From Chlorops oryzae (lineage: Eukaryota > Arthropoda > Insecta > Diptera > Chloropidae), in assembly GCA_020466095.1 (NCBI GenBank), contig CM035807.1:110395808-110459807 (forward strand): a DNA stretch of 64,000 nucleotides, written 5' to 3'. The first letter of the stretch is position 1. Each line of letters begins with the position of its first letter. Below, piece by piece: positions 11,335 to 22,582 of the stretch. The notes below the pieces were generated by a model. The model did no database searches, was not told the DNA's origin, and was given only the letters and a program-made list of their open reading frames with translations. The position numbers were made by a program, and so were the translations under genes.

Positions 11335-11635
11335 TAAATGAAAACTATACCTTACATTTCCTAGGGCATCGCAATGTTAATTTTCAACGATGAATTCAGC
11401 AATAGTCCATAGAGGCTATTGCAGAAAAAGTTGCTGAAAAACCTTACACTTGCCGACTGGGGTGTTATGATGTGTAAATACCAAGAATCATAAAAATTTG
11501 CTTTATCTTGAGCAATGACTACCTAATACGATACTTTTGGTTCGGTATTTTAGTGGTATCGATACTTTATCTCGATACAATAAATGAGTACTGGTATCGA
11601 TAATTTCATGGTATCGTTTCAACACTACTTATGCC

Positions 11636-13875
11636 TACTTTTAATTTATCAAAGTAAAGAGCATATACCAAATGGCAGTCAGCTATATACGGACGCGACA
11701 AAAAGTTAACTTTTTCTGGAAATACCCATATGTATGCGTTCGTATGCAGTAAAGGGTTAAAAGACTTATGAAATTCCAAAATGCTGAAAATTATTTTCAA
11801 AAATGTGTGCCCCCATTGAAACGCCAATCTCTACCTCTACTTATACGCACATTCTTCGGTTGTAGCTGCAATTGTTAAGCCAAAACAAAAAAAAAAAAAT
11901 AAATAAATAAGAATGCATAAGAAAAATCTTGAATTTGTCTAAGCCAAACGTGCACATGCGTGCACACACACACGACACACCACACGTGTGGGTAGGCATT
12001 GCAATTCTGGCACACGAAGAAGGTGTTTCCCTGTAATAAACGAATTTCATGGGCGTTACGTTGCTGGCAGTTGCAGCTTTTGCGGTAATTGTTTTGGCAG
12101 GTGGGGTCGGGAGGAAGAGCGAACGGAATGAAATGTAGGCATCAAGCAGCAAATATACAGCAGAAAGTTATGCTCAACTATCAAACTAAACTATCATTTT
12201 TTGCTATGTACCTACGCTATGTACAGTATATCGGTTTATTTTGTAAGCAATAACGTTCGAGGCAATAAAAGTTGCAAAGGTGTAAGCCACTTACCAACTC
12301 TGGGAAGCTCTTCTCATAGGTTCCAATGCACATATGTATGCATATATAAATATATGATATATAGATATGTATGCACGTGAAGGCAGCCGAGAACAGAACT
12401 CTAAAAATAGAAAAGGAAAGTTTTATTTTTATTATTTAAAGAGATCGTCGGAAAAGTATAAAACTATAGGAGAAGATAGAAGAACACACACACACACGAA
12501 CATGTAGACACTTGCGCGCCCATACACTCTGATAGTTTATGGATCATTTTATTCGAAGGACTTAAAGTCGAAGCGCTTCGGAGCTTAAAATAAAATTTAT
12601 TTATTATCGCTTAAGTATGATTTTCATTTCGCATGCATGGCTTCTTTGTCTCTCTCTCTCTCTCTCTTTGTTTTAATGCTTTGAGTAAAGTTTTATCTTT
12701 ATTCAATTTTTACGACACTTTTATAGAATTGCAATATTTGTCGAAGAGACCGAATGATACAAGAATTCGGATATCGTTTCGAGCGATAAGCTCCGAAGCA
12801 ATTTGGATTTATGCGCGGTTTGGATGTTTAATTCGTGGTTAAAACTTCAACCGATAAATGAATAAGCCCGCACAGAAAGGAACAAGCACAAGAAAACCGA
12901 ATCAGAAGAACAAAATGAAAATAAGATAAAATAAAGAGAAAAGACCTTGTCGTGAATTACCTGCGGGAAATCCTTCCAATTTACATTAAAGGCATTTACG
13001 CTTGGCAAGTGCAAGAAAAAGCAAAAGAACAAGAGCGAGAAAAAGTAAAACAGCAAAGTAAGTTGAATAGGGGGGGAATGGGCGCATGGAGTGGAGGCAC
13101 GTTGAATGGCAAGTGCATTGTAGCAGCTGCAATTAAAGGAAATGACGGCAGCACAACGATTTGCCCCACCCGAAACAGCTTCGCAGTCAGCCGCCAACAT
13201 TTTCCGACGGAAGTGCAACGCGAGCGCCAAACGCAAAATTCATAATAAAAATCTGAATGAATTAATGACGGCATGAGTAAGTGAATGGCATAACGAGCGG
13301 AACATACAGTTATGGAACGTACTTATTTCTTCCCTTTTTTTTTCGTTAAAAAGTTTTTTTCCCTTATTTTTTTTTTGAAAGTTCTTTTGCATAAATTTTC
13401 AAGGCTTTAACGGGTCAAAGAGTAATGCTTGCCGCGTACGGAATGTTGAACGAAACTTTGCCGGAGAATATCCGAATGGCATGGCAGGAACGTTCTCGTG
13501 TTTGTTCGTCAGGTGCAGAAAATTTCGGTTTACTTCAAATTTCATTTTTCTATTATTATTTTATTATTATTTTTTTTTTAAATATTTAAACTCAGATTAT
13601 AACTTAAGCACTTGAAATGGATGAGGGGATTGTTTTATGATATGGAGTAGAAAAATAAAGGAAAATGTCAAGAATATCCTTTTTTTGTCACATTGATGTG
13701 ATCATATGAGTATGGGATCGGAGGCTTCATCTCGGTGTGTCCTGAATCATGAAAGAGTATTGCGAAAAGAGGAGATAAAAATTTGTTGCCATTGCCTTTT
13801 TCAATGATGTCATAGCAGCGTCAAAAGCATAGACGTATGTGGGTATTTGAATTTCGTGTAGCACAGATTTAGGAG
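11636..13875. other. No gene recognised; GC-richer island at 12.95-13.30 kb
   Basis: Mostly AT-rich unique sequence. Short simple repeats: ACAC near 11964 and 12486, TCTC at 12649-12667, A runs near 11885. The 12950-13300 stretch is richer in G and C and has overlapping open frames on both strands of about 95-130 codons, with no recognisable domain or splice context. It could be conserved regulatory DNA or an untranslated exon. Confidence 0.35.
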
Positions 13876-14396
13876 GCTATTCTGATATAACCACTTTTAT
13901 AAATCGATTTATTTTCTTTCATATTTCGATAGTAAAACTTATTGAGAATATGCTGTGAAAAAATCAGATCAAAATTCCAAGTATTAAAAAAGTTACAGCT
14001 CAGAAGTCGCCGACGCGCCTCAAGCGACTTCTTCTGCTCTTGAGACTTTGAAGGCGTTTTTCTCGAAACGTCATTTTCTGGCACGGGCAGCGTCCTACAG
14101 ACCAAACTATCCAACCGATTGCATTGAAACTTTAATATATTTTCCACATATTAGTAGTTCTCGCCGGTACAAGAATTGAGTTTTTTCAAAATTTATTAAT
14201 AATTTTTTTCGATTTTTATACAAAACAAAATATTTTCAATTTTCGATACTTTTTTTATTTAAATATTTTTCATTAAATTAAATAATTCTGGTACGGACGA
14301 TAACGACAAACGTACTGAAAACAATTCATTCATTTTCTTATTTCAGACAACCTGAAAAGCCTACACCGTGTTCCCCAACGACATACTTTTTTTTTA
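13876..14396 (-). repeat. ~530-bp dispersed repeat, copy 1 (inverted to copy at 24.3 kb)
   Basis: Matches 24305-24838 in reverse orientation along its whole length: AACACCGTG/CACGGTGTT block, GTACGGACGATAA-like block, and an internal GC-richer core. On the minus strand both copies keep a short open stretch reading NRLDSLxCRxLPVPENDVSR then KTPSKSQEQKKSLEARRRL, without a stop inside it. I do not recognise the protein or the repeat family. Confidence 0.8.
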
Positions 14397-15145
14397 AGTG
14401 TATACTTTACTTAAAAAAAATATATAGTAACTGATAATAATAATTAAAACCGGATTTACGTTTAACCAAGACTTTTGTTGCACTATATAGCTGAAATAAT
14501 GTATAGTTCATATTAAACCCAACAATAATCTGATTCAAAATAAATATTCTATGTATGGTCAAAAAATAAAAATTTATATGAGATCATGCACTTCGGTTTT
14601 AGAGCCAATGTTATATCCATATTCGAACACAATGAACAAGACGAGCAAAACCACATTTCGCAAGGTGGATTCGATGAGAATTGGTATTCTAAGGTGTCCG
14701 TTGAAGTACCTCATTGATAAGCGTGGTAGGAGGTCCAGATGAACCGAAAATCGTATCGGTTGTCCACACTCTCGGCAATTATGAAAAATTAAATTTTTTC
14801 AATTAGCCAAAAATTACATTTTTCACCAATATTAATTGTGAAAAATAAGATTTAAGTATTTAAAGCCCAAATTGAATGTTTTTAGGCAAAATAAATATTA
14901 ATGGTCAAAAAATAACAATTGAGAAAATAAGCGGTGCACAAGGTGAAAAATTCAAAAATTCCCAACTTTTTTACCTTAAGCCATTTTGGTGAAAAGTGGT
15001 CAAGTGACATCAATGGTTTTTTTTATTCAAAATGACCTGATCATATACCTTTAACTTAGGTTGAACCGTCTATGGTTTCAACGGGACACTCGGCAATTTA
15101 TGATAAAATAAATTTTTTCATTAGCCAAAAAGTTTACATTTTTGG
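14397..15145. repeat. AT-rich stretch with a direct repeat pair (CTCGGCAATT blocks)
   Basis: CTCGGCAATTATGAAAAATT followed by TTAGCCAAAAATTACATTTTT (14770-14822) recurs as CTCGGCAATTTATGATAAAA and TTAGCCAAAAAGTTTACA (15089-15142). This suggests a ~320-bp duplicated segment of an old repeat. A 63-codon plus frame at 14551-14742 has no recognisable features. Confidence 0.5.
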
Positions 15146-17082
15146 ACTTTTAGCGATTTAATGAGCTAAAAAGCTCCAATGTATAATAATAAAAATTTAA
15201 ATATTCAGATGTGTCAAAGAATAGTATATCCAATATAGCAAAAAAAATTTTTTTAAAATAAAATTTTTATGCAGTTAAATTTGCAAATAAAAACATATAA
15301 AAAAAATTAAAATGATTGAACCTTTTTGTCTTGTGGAAAAAACTCAGAATAACCCCTTAATATTAGCTTAACGATTGTGGGACATTTTTATTCCTGAATA
15401 ATAAAAAATGAAAGAAGAACAAATAATGATGTGCTTAAACTTCTCAATAAACGCAAAGAAACCTCTCAAAATAATATAAAAAAGGTCCCCGTTATGGATT
15501 GAGGAATCGAGCTTTCGAACGTAGGCAAGGATGACAAGTAATTTTGAAAATAGTTTTTTTTTTGACACTGGGCAACAAGTTCGAAATTTCATTAGGCTAT
15601 TCAACGAATAACAAGAAAACAGGAAGGTTATGTTTAAATTTTAAACTTTAAAATAATTTGAAATATTAGAGGGATTCATTTAAGTTTGTTAAATTTAAAA
15701 AAAAATGTGAATAAAGCTGTCATAACTTGTATGAAAAACATTTTTTTTATTTTCACCTCATCCTGTCAATTGATAGTTGAACAATCCCTGATGCTATTTT
15801 ATGTAAAGCTTCTCGTTTAATGCCAATGAATGTAGGAGTCTTACAGTAAGACTGTCATATCAATAAACCACAAAGCTCTTAAGGCTATTCATAATTTTTT
15901 ATTTTTTATTATTTTTTTTATATTTCTGTGGAGTTTGAGAAAACCTTATGAATTTCTTGATGGTCTGAAAGACTTCTTGAGTGCGTTAACCGATTTATTG
16001 ACGAAATATTTACGTCTTTTTGCATTGCGCTCTTGAAAATAAAAAAAAAACCTTGAACTTTCTAAATTCCAAATTCCAAACGCCTAAGTTCAGAGTTGAA
16101 AAAACTGAAAAACTTCGGAACTAAAAAATTTCAATAACAATAAATGGTGTGAAGGACATAAATTCAAAGTGATTCTTAAGCCTCCAACATTTGGAAGAAA
16201 AAAAACATTTTCGTTTCATTTACAAACCCCTAAGAACTGTTGAAAGTTGACTTTCCGTACACATTTTTCTTCGTTTTTTTTCCACTATTGTGCTTTAATG
16301 CGATAAAAAATTCATTTTGCCAGCCAAAAAAAGAGAAACTTTGAGTAAATATAATAAATTTTGCTGTTTGTTTGTTTGTCTAGCGAATCGAGACAAGACG
16401 AGAATTCAATGAAATGATCGTCTTTGCAAATATTTGTCATAATCGGCCAAAAACATTCACCATTGAAATTCGATAGCTTCGTGTAAGTCACATCGAAAAA
16501 TAGGGCGTTCACTTACTTAAGTAACCGCACTTCTTTGTGGGATCCAGCAAAATGTTTACACAACTATTTTTTGTGGTGGGGGGGGGTCAGACGAACAAGG
16601 CAGCAGCTTCATAAATGATATTGTTTATTTATGAGCGAAAATTGCGAAGTCATAAATTTAATCGAATTCGGTGTAATAAAACTTGCTTCAGGGCAGTGAC
16701 TTGCCAAATAAATCATGCTATTAATAAAATACTTCGCTCGGAATCACTGATTTTCCATCATTTTCACCCCCGCCGAAGGGCAGTTCATTGCACCATCGTG
16801 TTAGGTACTCAAGCGTCGGACAACGAGCGACTCGACGAAATTTATTTATGGCCAAATCAATGGATTTAGAATCGTTTTCTAGTTCAGTTTATTTTGGGAA
16901 AATTAGCAAAAAAAAAAAAAATAAATAAAAAAAAACAAAAATTGGGGAAGTAATTTTGAAATTAAAATTAATTAATTCTCAATTTCAATTAAGTTTCTCC
17001 AAGGGGGTTGGCTCGGAGATGACTAATCCCTTCAAAAAACATCAAATCAGACATTCTCAAGGGGAGCCTCGGAATAGTAATG
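15146..17082. other. No gene or defined repeat recognised
   Basis: Very AT-rich sequence with A and T runs. Open frames are short (under 85 codons) and have no recognisable motifs. A G run lies at 16578-16586. Confidence 0.3.
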
Positions 17083-17305
17083 CAGTGGTGTCACAGAATC
17101 CGATAGCTGTCGGAATTGGAATTTTAGTCGACTGAATTTTCATATATATTTCATAGACAGCCGGATAAAATAGGGTTCTGTGCAATTAAGAACCGATAAT
17201 AGTTCCGATTCAAAACCAAAAACAAAACAATTTGTAAATTCTGTATGAAATTTCGATTGGATTTAATTCCGATTCCGACAGCTATCGGATTCTGTGACAC
17301 CCCTG
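17083..17305. mobile_element. 223-bp MITE with GTGTCACAGAATCCGATAG ends
   Basis: Left end CAGTGGTGTCACAGAATCCG, right end CGGATTCTGTGACACCCCTG, inverted over about 40 bp including AGCTGTCGGAATTGGAATT. CAG...CTG ends suggest hAT or a relative. Only ATG is shared by the flanks, so the target duplication is unresolved. No coding content. Confidence 0.75.
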
Positions 17306-17386
17306 ATGATTTCGTCATTTACATTTCTGCCTGGTTTACACTTTGCAGGAATTCCCGGAAATATTTAACACATATAAATATATCTA

Positions 17387-17777
17387 CACAGAGCGAAAAG
17401 ACCACATAAAATACCCTATAAATTAGAAAAAAGAAGATTTCTCTATAGTTTTTCTCCACGAAGAAGTTCGTCTAAATTTTAGCGGGAATTCCTTTTCAAT
17501 AAGATTAAAATGATTCCTCGTAGAAATAGGAAGGAATTATTTAAAAAAAAATAAGGAGCATTGCCTCACAATCCGATTTTGGCGAGTTCAAATCCCCGCT
17601 CAGATGAGTCATATTCTAATTTGTAGCCGATTTCTTTCTCAATAAATATTTGATGCAATTCAAGATAAAAATAAGAAGTCAATATCGTCAATTTTGTCCC
17701 CTGTCATTCTCCTTGGTAACCATATGCTAATTTAGACGTAAATCTCCACTATATGAGGTGACATTTTTCGCTCTGTG
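17387..17777. mobile_element. 391-bp TIR element, CACAGAGCGAAAA ends, TA duplication, tRNA-like insert
   Basis: Begins CACAGAGCGAAAAG and ends TTTTTCGCTCTGTG, with TA at 17385-17386 and 17778-17779. Inside, GAGTTCAAATCCCCGC (17584-17599) is a good tRNA B-box/T-arm match, preceded by GCCTCACAATCCG resembling an anticodon arm. A diverged, opposite-orientation relative lies at 51050-51261. Confidence 0.8.
17550..17602 (+). pseudogene. tRNA-like remnant (3' half) inside TIR element
   Basis: The T-arm/B-box GAGTTCAAATCCCCGCTC is intact and an anticodon-arm-like TGCCTCACAATCCGA precedes it. The 5' half is replaced by A-rich sequence, so there is no usable A box. Likely a captured tRNA or SINE head rather than a working tRNA gene. 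Confidence 0.5.
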
Positions 17778-17779
17778 TA

Positions 17780-18837
17780 TTGTTACAATCAAAAGTGCTG
17801 TTGGTTTCCAAGTATTCCGGCGCTATTGGAAACCAGGCACCACTCAAAATCCTCTTCGGCAATTTGAATGAGATAATAAACCAATTATTCCTTCTGAAAG
17901 TCTATTTATATCTCAAATGAAATTTGATAGACGAACGATGTTTCTATTTTTTGCAAGAATAATTATCCATAAATAATAAGCTTCATTTGGCGCTTTTGGC
18001 ACTTTTCTGTATATTTAGCACTTTCCGAATGAGGTAGTTCATCGTTATTTGCATTGGGTAAATCAGTTTGATGGAATTTGAATATTAATTTGATTTTCAA
18101 ATATTTTAAAGCACCTAAATAATTAATAGTTTGCGTAATATTTTTAACTTAGCATGACCTTTCAAAAAAAAAAAAAAAAAAAGTTTCCCCAAACAAGTCT
18201 TCAAACCAGCCATGACGGACGCTTGTTTATAGAACTTTAAAAGTATTGAAAGACTTTAAACCTTTAATGACGAGGTTCAATTGATTTAACACTCGACGTT
18301 TGTGCAAACGAATTGTTCGAACACCTGAACTCGAAACCAGAATTATTTGTTTTATTTAACCCGAAATCAATGGGTTTTGACCCCACAGTTTATTTAACAA
18401 TTTAACGTTCGCCATTAAAATTTGTATGCATATTTTTCTATATAAATATTGATGAAAGGATTTGGTGAAAGGATTACCTTTTGGAAGTGATTTATAAATT
18501 ATGCTTTGAAGGCTTGCTGAAAATAAATTCATTGAATTTTTTGAAAGTCTGGGTGAACCTGAACGACTCCAAATAAATGATTTGGGAGCTATGTAAGTTA
18601 ACGGAAGAGCGATCAGATCTTCATAGACTTCGCTGAGAGGTTCGTCGGTAGAAATTATGGGCTTTAAAGATCATAGCGATAGGCATAGGTGTAGGTATAT
18701 TGTGTTGCACTATACTCACTAGATAATGTCAGTGTTGAATGGGCTACGGAAGAAGTCCTTGAAAGGCTGACGAGAATAAAAACATTTAGCGTTCTAGTTA
18801 TAACTAGTACAGTTGTGTAGTAAGGGCGATTGGAAGG
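17780..18837. other. No gene or defined repeat recognised
   Basis: AT-rich unique sequence. A 19-A run at about 18164-18182. No splice-site-bounded open frame. Confidence 0.3.
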
Positions 18838-19690
18838 GTGATGGTGGTGGTGATGGTGACGATGTTGGTGATGATATTGGTGATGATGGTGGTGATGAAG
18901 ATGGTGCGGTTGGTGATGATGGTGATGACGATGGTGTTGATGGTGTTGATGGTGGCTAAGTTTTTGATGATGATAATGATAATGGTGATGATGATGGTCA
19001 TGATGATGGTGATGATGATAGTGGCGATGATGGTGATGATGAGGTTAGTGATGATGATGTTGATGCTGGTGTTGATGGTGTTGATGATGTTGATGCTGGT
19101 GATGATGGTGTTGATGGTGTTGATGATGTTGATGGTGGTGATGGTGTTGATGGTGTTGATGGTGGTGATGTTGTTGATGGTAGTGATGTTGTTGATGGTG
19201 GTGATGTTGTTGATGTTGTTGATGGTGTTGATGATGTTGATGGTGTTGATGGTGATGATGGTGTTAATGGTGGTGATGTTGTTGATGGTGGCTAAGTTGT
19301 TGATGGTGATGTTGATGGTGGTGATGATAATGATAATGGTGATGGTCATGATGATGGTGATGATGATAGTGACGATGATGGTGATGATTATGGTGATGTT
19401 GAGGTTGGTGATGATGACGGTGATGATGACGGTCATAGTGATGATGTTTATGACTTACGCACGCACGTTCTTGCTTCATCAGTACCGAAAAATCTTCAGA
19501 AATTCTGCGAGTCTTATGTGTCCAGTTTTAAAAACCAAATGAGAATTATAGGCGTGACTCTAATATTTTATTCTATGCACTGATGCCAGAACGAGGGAGT
19601 TTTTCCGTTTTTATGGAATTTTTCGATTTTACCTTCAACCAAAAATCACTTCAAATGTTTACAAGGGATTTTTACTGATCACTTTCTTAA
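18838..19690 (+). mobile_element. Minisatellite-bearing dispersed element, copy 2
   Basis: A ~610-bp GATGGT/GTTGAT/GATGAT minisatellite is followed by the same ~220-bp tail as copy 1 (TTACGCACGCACGTTC, TTCTGCGAGTCTTATGTGTC, CCAAATGAGAATTATAGGCG, CACTTCAAATG). Higher-order patterns (GTTGATGGTGTTGATGATG) are visible at 19065-19270. The long Met/Val-rich (plus) and Ile/Thr/Asn-rich (minus) frames are products of the repeat. Confidence 0.75.
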
Positions 19691-20030
19691 AGAAAACAGA
19701 AATAAACGGATTTGTTCAATATCCAAGGGCAAAAAGTCACCAAAATACTGCCTAGCATCAGTGCTGGTTACAAAGTATGGAGAATTGAGTAAGAAGGGGT
19801 TTCAAATTCGGCTTCTGAGGAGGGATACTTAAGCACAATATTGTATTACATTATTATTTTTCCTTCACCACTCATTTTCTGAACGTGAAAGCTTCCTGTT
19901 AGTGTCGCATTAAATTTTTACACGGTTTTTGTAATCGGGCTTAGCAAATGTAACTGAAAATTTCAAATGCAACTCTGCGCTAACCTCAGAATTAAATGTT
20001 AATGGGCTTTACGCAGATATGCAGAAAGTA

Positions 20031-20252
20031 TAGAGCTCGTTCTTGTGAAGAAAGGAAATCAGAGTTGAAATGGCGATGACAGGTCGACAGAAATATAGAA
20101 AATGTATGATTTAAATGCAACCCTGCATGTTCGATTGCTTTTCATCTGCGTAGTCGTTGAAGTATCAGAAGTAACTCAAAGTACTTCTACGTTTTTTTTG
20201 CATGTGTTTAGTATAGGAAATTTACTTCCTGCATATCAGCGTAGAGCCCATC
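20031..20252 (+). repeat. Dispersed repeat, copy 1 (empty-site copy)
   Basis: AGCTCGTTCTTGTGAAGAAA, ATGACAGGTCGACAGAAATA, TTTAAATGCAACCCTG and GTATAGGAAATTTACTT blocks all recur in the same order at 55815-56265. There a 222-bp element interrupts the repeat after GACAGAAATATA. This copy has the uninterrupted AAATATAGAAAAT junction. Confidence 0.85.
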
Positions 20253-20709
20253 ACCCAGGGTATATTTTCGGGCTAAATGAATTTTTGACATTTTTAACCC
20301 TGAGTTTCGCCGATAACCCTAGCCCGATCTAGTGATAACATACCATTGATGTCATATGGGAAAGTATGCGGGTCTGCTTAATCATCCCTTAAGGCAGCAA
20401 TAACGTTCTAATAACTCAAAATTGAGCTCCAATTGCCATAAAGGCAACACAAACAAAAAAGAAACGATTTAATTGTTTCAAAGAAAATTTCATTTAAAGA
20501 ACAATTTTCTGTTGAAAGCCATTTGTTTTTGTGTAGGTACGTTTAAGGGGCTCCTCACGTAGACAGAAATGAAATGCCGAAATGCTCTTTTGGCTTATTC
20601 ACTCGTTTTAATCACTTATTTTTCGCTTATTCTACTCACTTACATATGTACGTTGACGAGGTAGCAAATCACAAAAAGATTTATTACACGGCGAAGTCTT
20701 CTCCATGAA
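20253..20709. other. No gene recognised
   Basis: AT-rich unique sequence between a dispersed repeat and a hAT MITE. Nothing else is visible. Confidence 0.3.
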
Positions 20710-20717
20710 AGATACAC

Positions 20718-20860
20718 CAGTGGCGTAGCGAGATATTTCGGCGCCCGTGGCTCGATGCCTTCACAATGCCCTCTCCAACCGGTCTTCAAAAAAGAATACC
20801 TTCATAATAATTGAAATATGATTTTGTGCCCCCTTCGGCTCCCCCCTCACTACGCTACTG
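20718..20860. mobile_element. 143-bp hAT MITE with perfect 8-bp duplication
   Basis: Begins CAGTGGCGTAGCGAGA, the classic CAGTGGCGTAGC end of a widespread animal hAT lineage, and ends CTCACTACGCTACTG. Flanked by AGATACAC on both sides (20710-20717 and 20861-20868), a perfect 8-bp duplication. The interior is C-rich with no coding capacity. Confidence 0.93.
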
Positions 20861-20868
20861 AGATACAC

Positions 20869-21682
20869 GACCCGAACAAACAACGCAACACGTTCGAAAA
20901 GGTATTCGCTGATGCTTTAACAAGCCGTAGCGATGCCTCACGTCAAAGAGATGGGTTGGGCCAAAAAACAAAAATAAATTCAATTTCTTTAAATGAAATG
21001 TTGGCACGACGACACCGACGACGACGATGGAGAAGAAGAAGAAGAAGAAGAAGAAGAAGGGGAAAAATACCAAACCGAATGGAAAAAGATCAACGAAAAC
21101 CTTCATAAATAAATTCGCCAGCAAAACAGAAAGTCATCACATTAGCTGAGAAGATGTGCTAATTTTGGCTTAGGGCTGAAGTCTGTTAAAATTGGGTCAA
21201 AAGTTTTTAACACCACAATCGGGGGATTGTATAACGGGAAGAAAACGGAAAGAAGACGAATGGGACATCAATCTTATTGACCATGTATCCACACATTCCA
21301 TCACCCATTCGGGCTTTGCGTATCGAATTTGAGGTTGGCATTAATTCCGAAGCGGTTCATGACTCACAATGCCTACAGTAGAGTGAAGAATGTTTTTATA
21401 AAGAATGCTTCTGGGCACTACAAATTTATGGTACTAAATGTTACAGAAAGAGATTTTACGTGAGTGGGATTTTAAGGATTTAGTTGAATTTCGAATAAAA
21501 ACTCAGGTCTTTAAAATATGGATGGGTCTGATGGGTTCCTTAAATCCTATTCACATATGTATGCCTTAAAGGCTATCCATGACAAAGTTCAAGGTGACCC
21601 TACTTTGATATGCTTTAAGTATTTAGGGATACTTTACAAGCTCTAAAGTCGAATGGTTTGGACAATAAATGAGTTGGAGGTA
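20869..21682. other. Unique AT-rich stretch with a GAC/GAA trinucleotide tract
   Basis: GACGAC then GAAGAAGAA repeats at 21007-21062. Open frames over the tract (Arg-rich on plus, Phe-rich on minus) are simple-sequence artefacts. No gene recognised. Confidence 0.4.
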
Positions 21683-22017
21683 CACCGAGAGAAAAAGGTA
21701 GTTATATTAACTGAAAAAGCAGGTTAAAATAACCGAGTTCACTGTTAATTGTTAGCTTATGTGTAGTAGCGGTCAATTCAACAGTACAAAGACAGTCAAT
21801 ACGGATATAACTACCTGATGGTGATGATATAACTGTCTCGCGGTTAAAGCAACTGTCACCAGCGACTGGGAAAAAAAAATTTATTTTTTGCTTTGATTTT
21901 TTTTATCTTCTTTTATTAATATTTTTTTTTTATTTTATTAAATTATTATATTTTTTCTTTATTTTTTTGTTTCTATTTGAATGTTTTTCTCTTTCATCTC
22001 TTTAAATTGTCTCGCCT

Positions 22018-22085
22018 CAGCCGAGCCTTGAACCGCTGACCTCCACTTCGCTGGGCGAACGTCTTAACCCATTACGCTAAACGAA
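22018..22085 (-). pseudogene. tRNA-like module 1 in the 898-bp element
   Basis: Read on the minus strand: A-box-like TAGCGTAATGGG (22068-22079) and B-box-like GGTTCAAGGCTCGG (22021-22034), about 34 bp apart. This is the spacing of a tRNA gene without a long variable arm. The acceptor stem does not pair, so it is a tRNA-derived sequence, not a working tRNA. Confidence 0.55.
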
Positions 22086-22309
22086 CGAATTTAATTTGTT
22101 AGTCAAAATGCTCACTTGAGCTTATGGTTTTGGGGAACGTGCTCAAGAAATTGTTTCACTCCTAAAATTTTTTGCTTGAAAATGAACCATTAAAAAAAAT
22201 TTTTTTAAATTAAAACCTTAAAAATGTAGGAGAAAATTTTTGTCTTCCAAAACAACTACACTCTGAACAAAAAAAAAACTGTAATTAAAAAAAAATTCAG
22301 AAAAATTCC

Positions 22310-22390
22310 CGCCGCCAGCAGCGATAGAACCCCGAAGCTCACGACTGTCGAGTCACAGTTTAAAGCACTGAGCTATCGAAACCTCCGGAG
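22310..22390 (-). pseudogene. tRNA-like module 2 in the 898-bp element
   Basis: On the minus strand, TAGCTCAGTG (A-box, 22366-22375) is followed by GGGGTTCTATCGC (B-box-like, 22321-22333). It has a different sequence from module 1 but the same orientation, ~300 bp away. Cloverleaf pairing is incomplete by eye. Confidence 0.5.
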
Positions 22391-22582
22391 ACGGTTGATC
22401 AGAATGCGAACTTATACGTCTAAGTGAACGAAAGCGAATTTGAACATAAAAAGTAACTGTTTTTCAACTGTTCATTTGACTGCATTTTTTAGTGCATTTA
22501 ACGCGGAATACAATTTATTTGACCACTCTTACTTTAACTGTTCTAAGTAGTTGATTTAACTGTTGTTATTTCTCTCGGTGTA

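Larger units (their letters stand above)
10046..11461. mobile_element. ~1.4-kb element with CCCAGTCGGCAA ends, nested in the hAT-like element
   Basis: Perfect 12-bp terminal inverted repeats: CCCAGTCGGCAA at 10046-10057 and TTGCCGACTGGG at 11450-11461. Both are flanked by GT. Internal motifs TTCAGC and ATAGCGGACCGA recur in both orientations. The CCC...GGG ends and 2-bp duplication resemble the elements at 25515, 30416 and 40035. No coding sequence recognised. Confidence 0.6.
9620..11627. mobile_element. ~2-kb hAT-like composite element with 8-bp duplication
   Basis: Ends are TAGTGTTGAAAC (9620) and GTTTCAACACTA (ending 11627). They are flanked by CTTATGCG (9612-9619) and CTTATGCC (11628-11635), 7 of 8 bases identical, as expected of hAT insertion. 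Sub-terminal GGTATCGATACTTTA motifs occur near both ends. The interior holds further nested elements (10046-11461 and 10141-10284) and no transposase reading frame. Confidence 0.75.
21683..22580. mobile_element. 898-bp TIR element, CACCGAGAGAAA ends, TA duplication, two tRNA-like modules
   Basis: Left end CACCGAGAGAAAAAGG, right end ATTTCTCTCGGTG, with TA outside both ends (21681-21682 and 22581-22582). Sub-terminal AACTG/CAGTT motifs are abundant and mostly inverted. Two different tRNA-like segments lie inside in the same minus orientation. The ends resemble the CACAGAGCGAAAA element at 17387. No transposase frame. Confidence 0.85.

Noticed and set aside
16378..16394. Arginine-rich or TTTG-type short repeats as regulatory sites
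   Set aside because: TTTGTTTGTTTG is a short simple repeat with no positional context.
18804..19542. Long Met/Val-rich (plus, 234 codons) and Ile/Thr/Asn-rich (minus, 210 codons) frames
   Set aside because: Pure translation of the GATGGT minisatellite.
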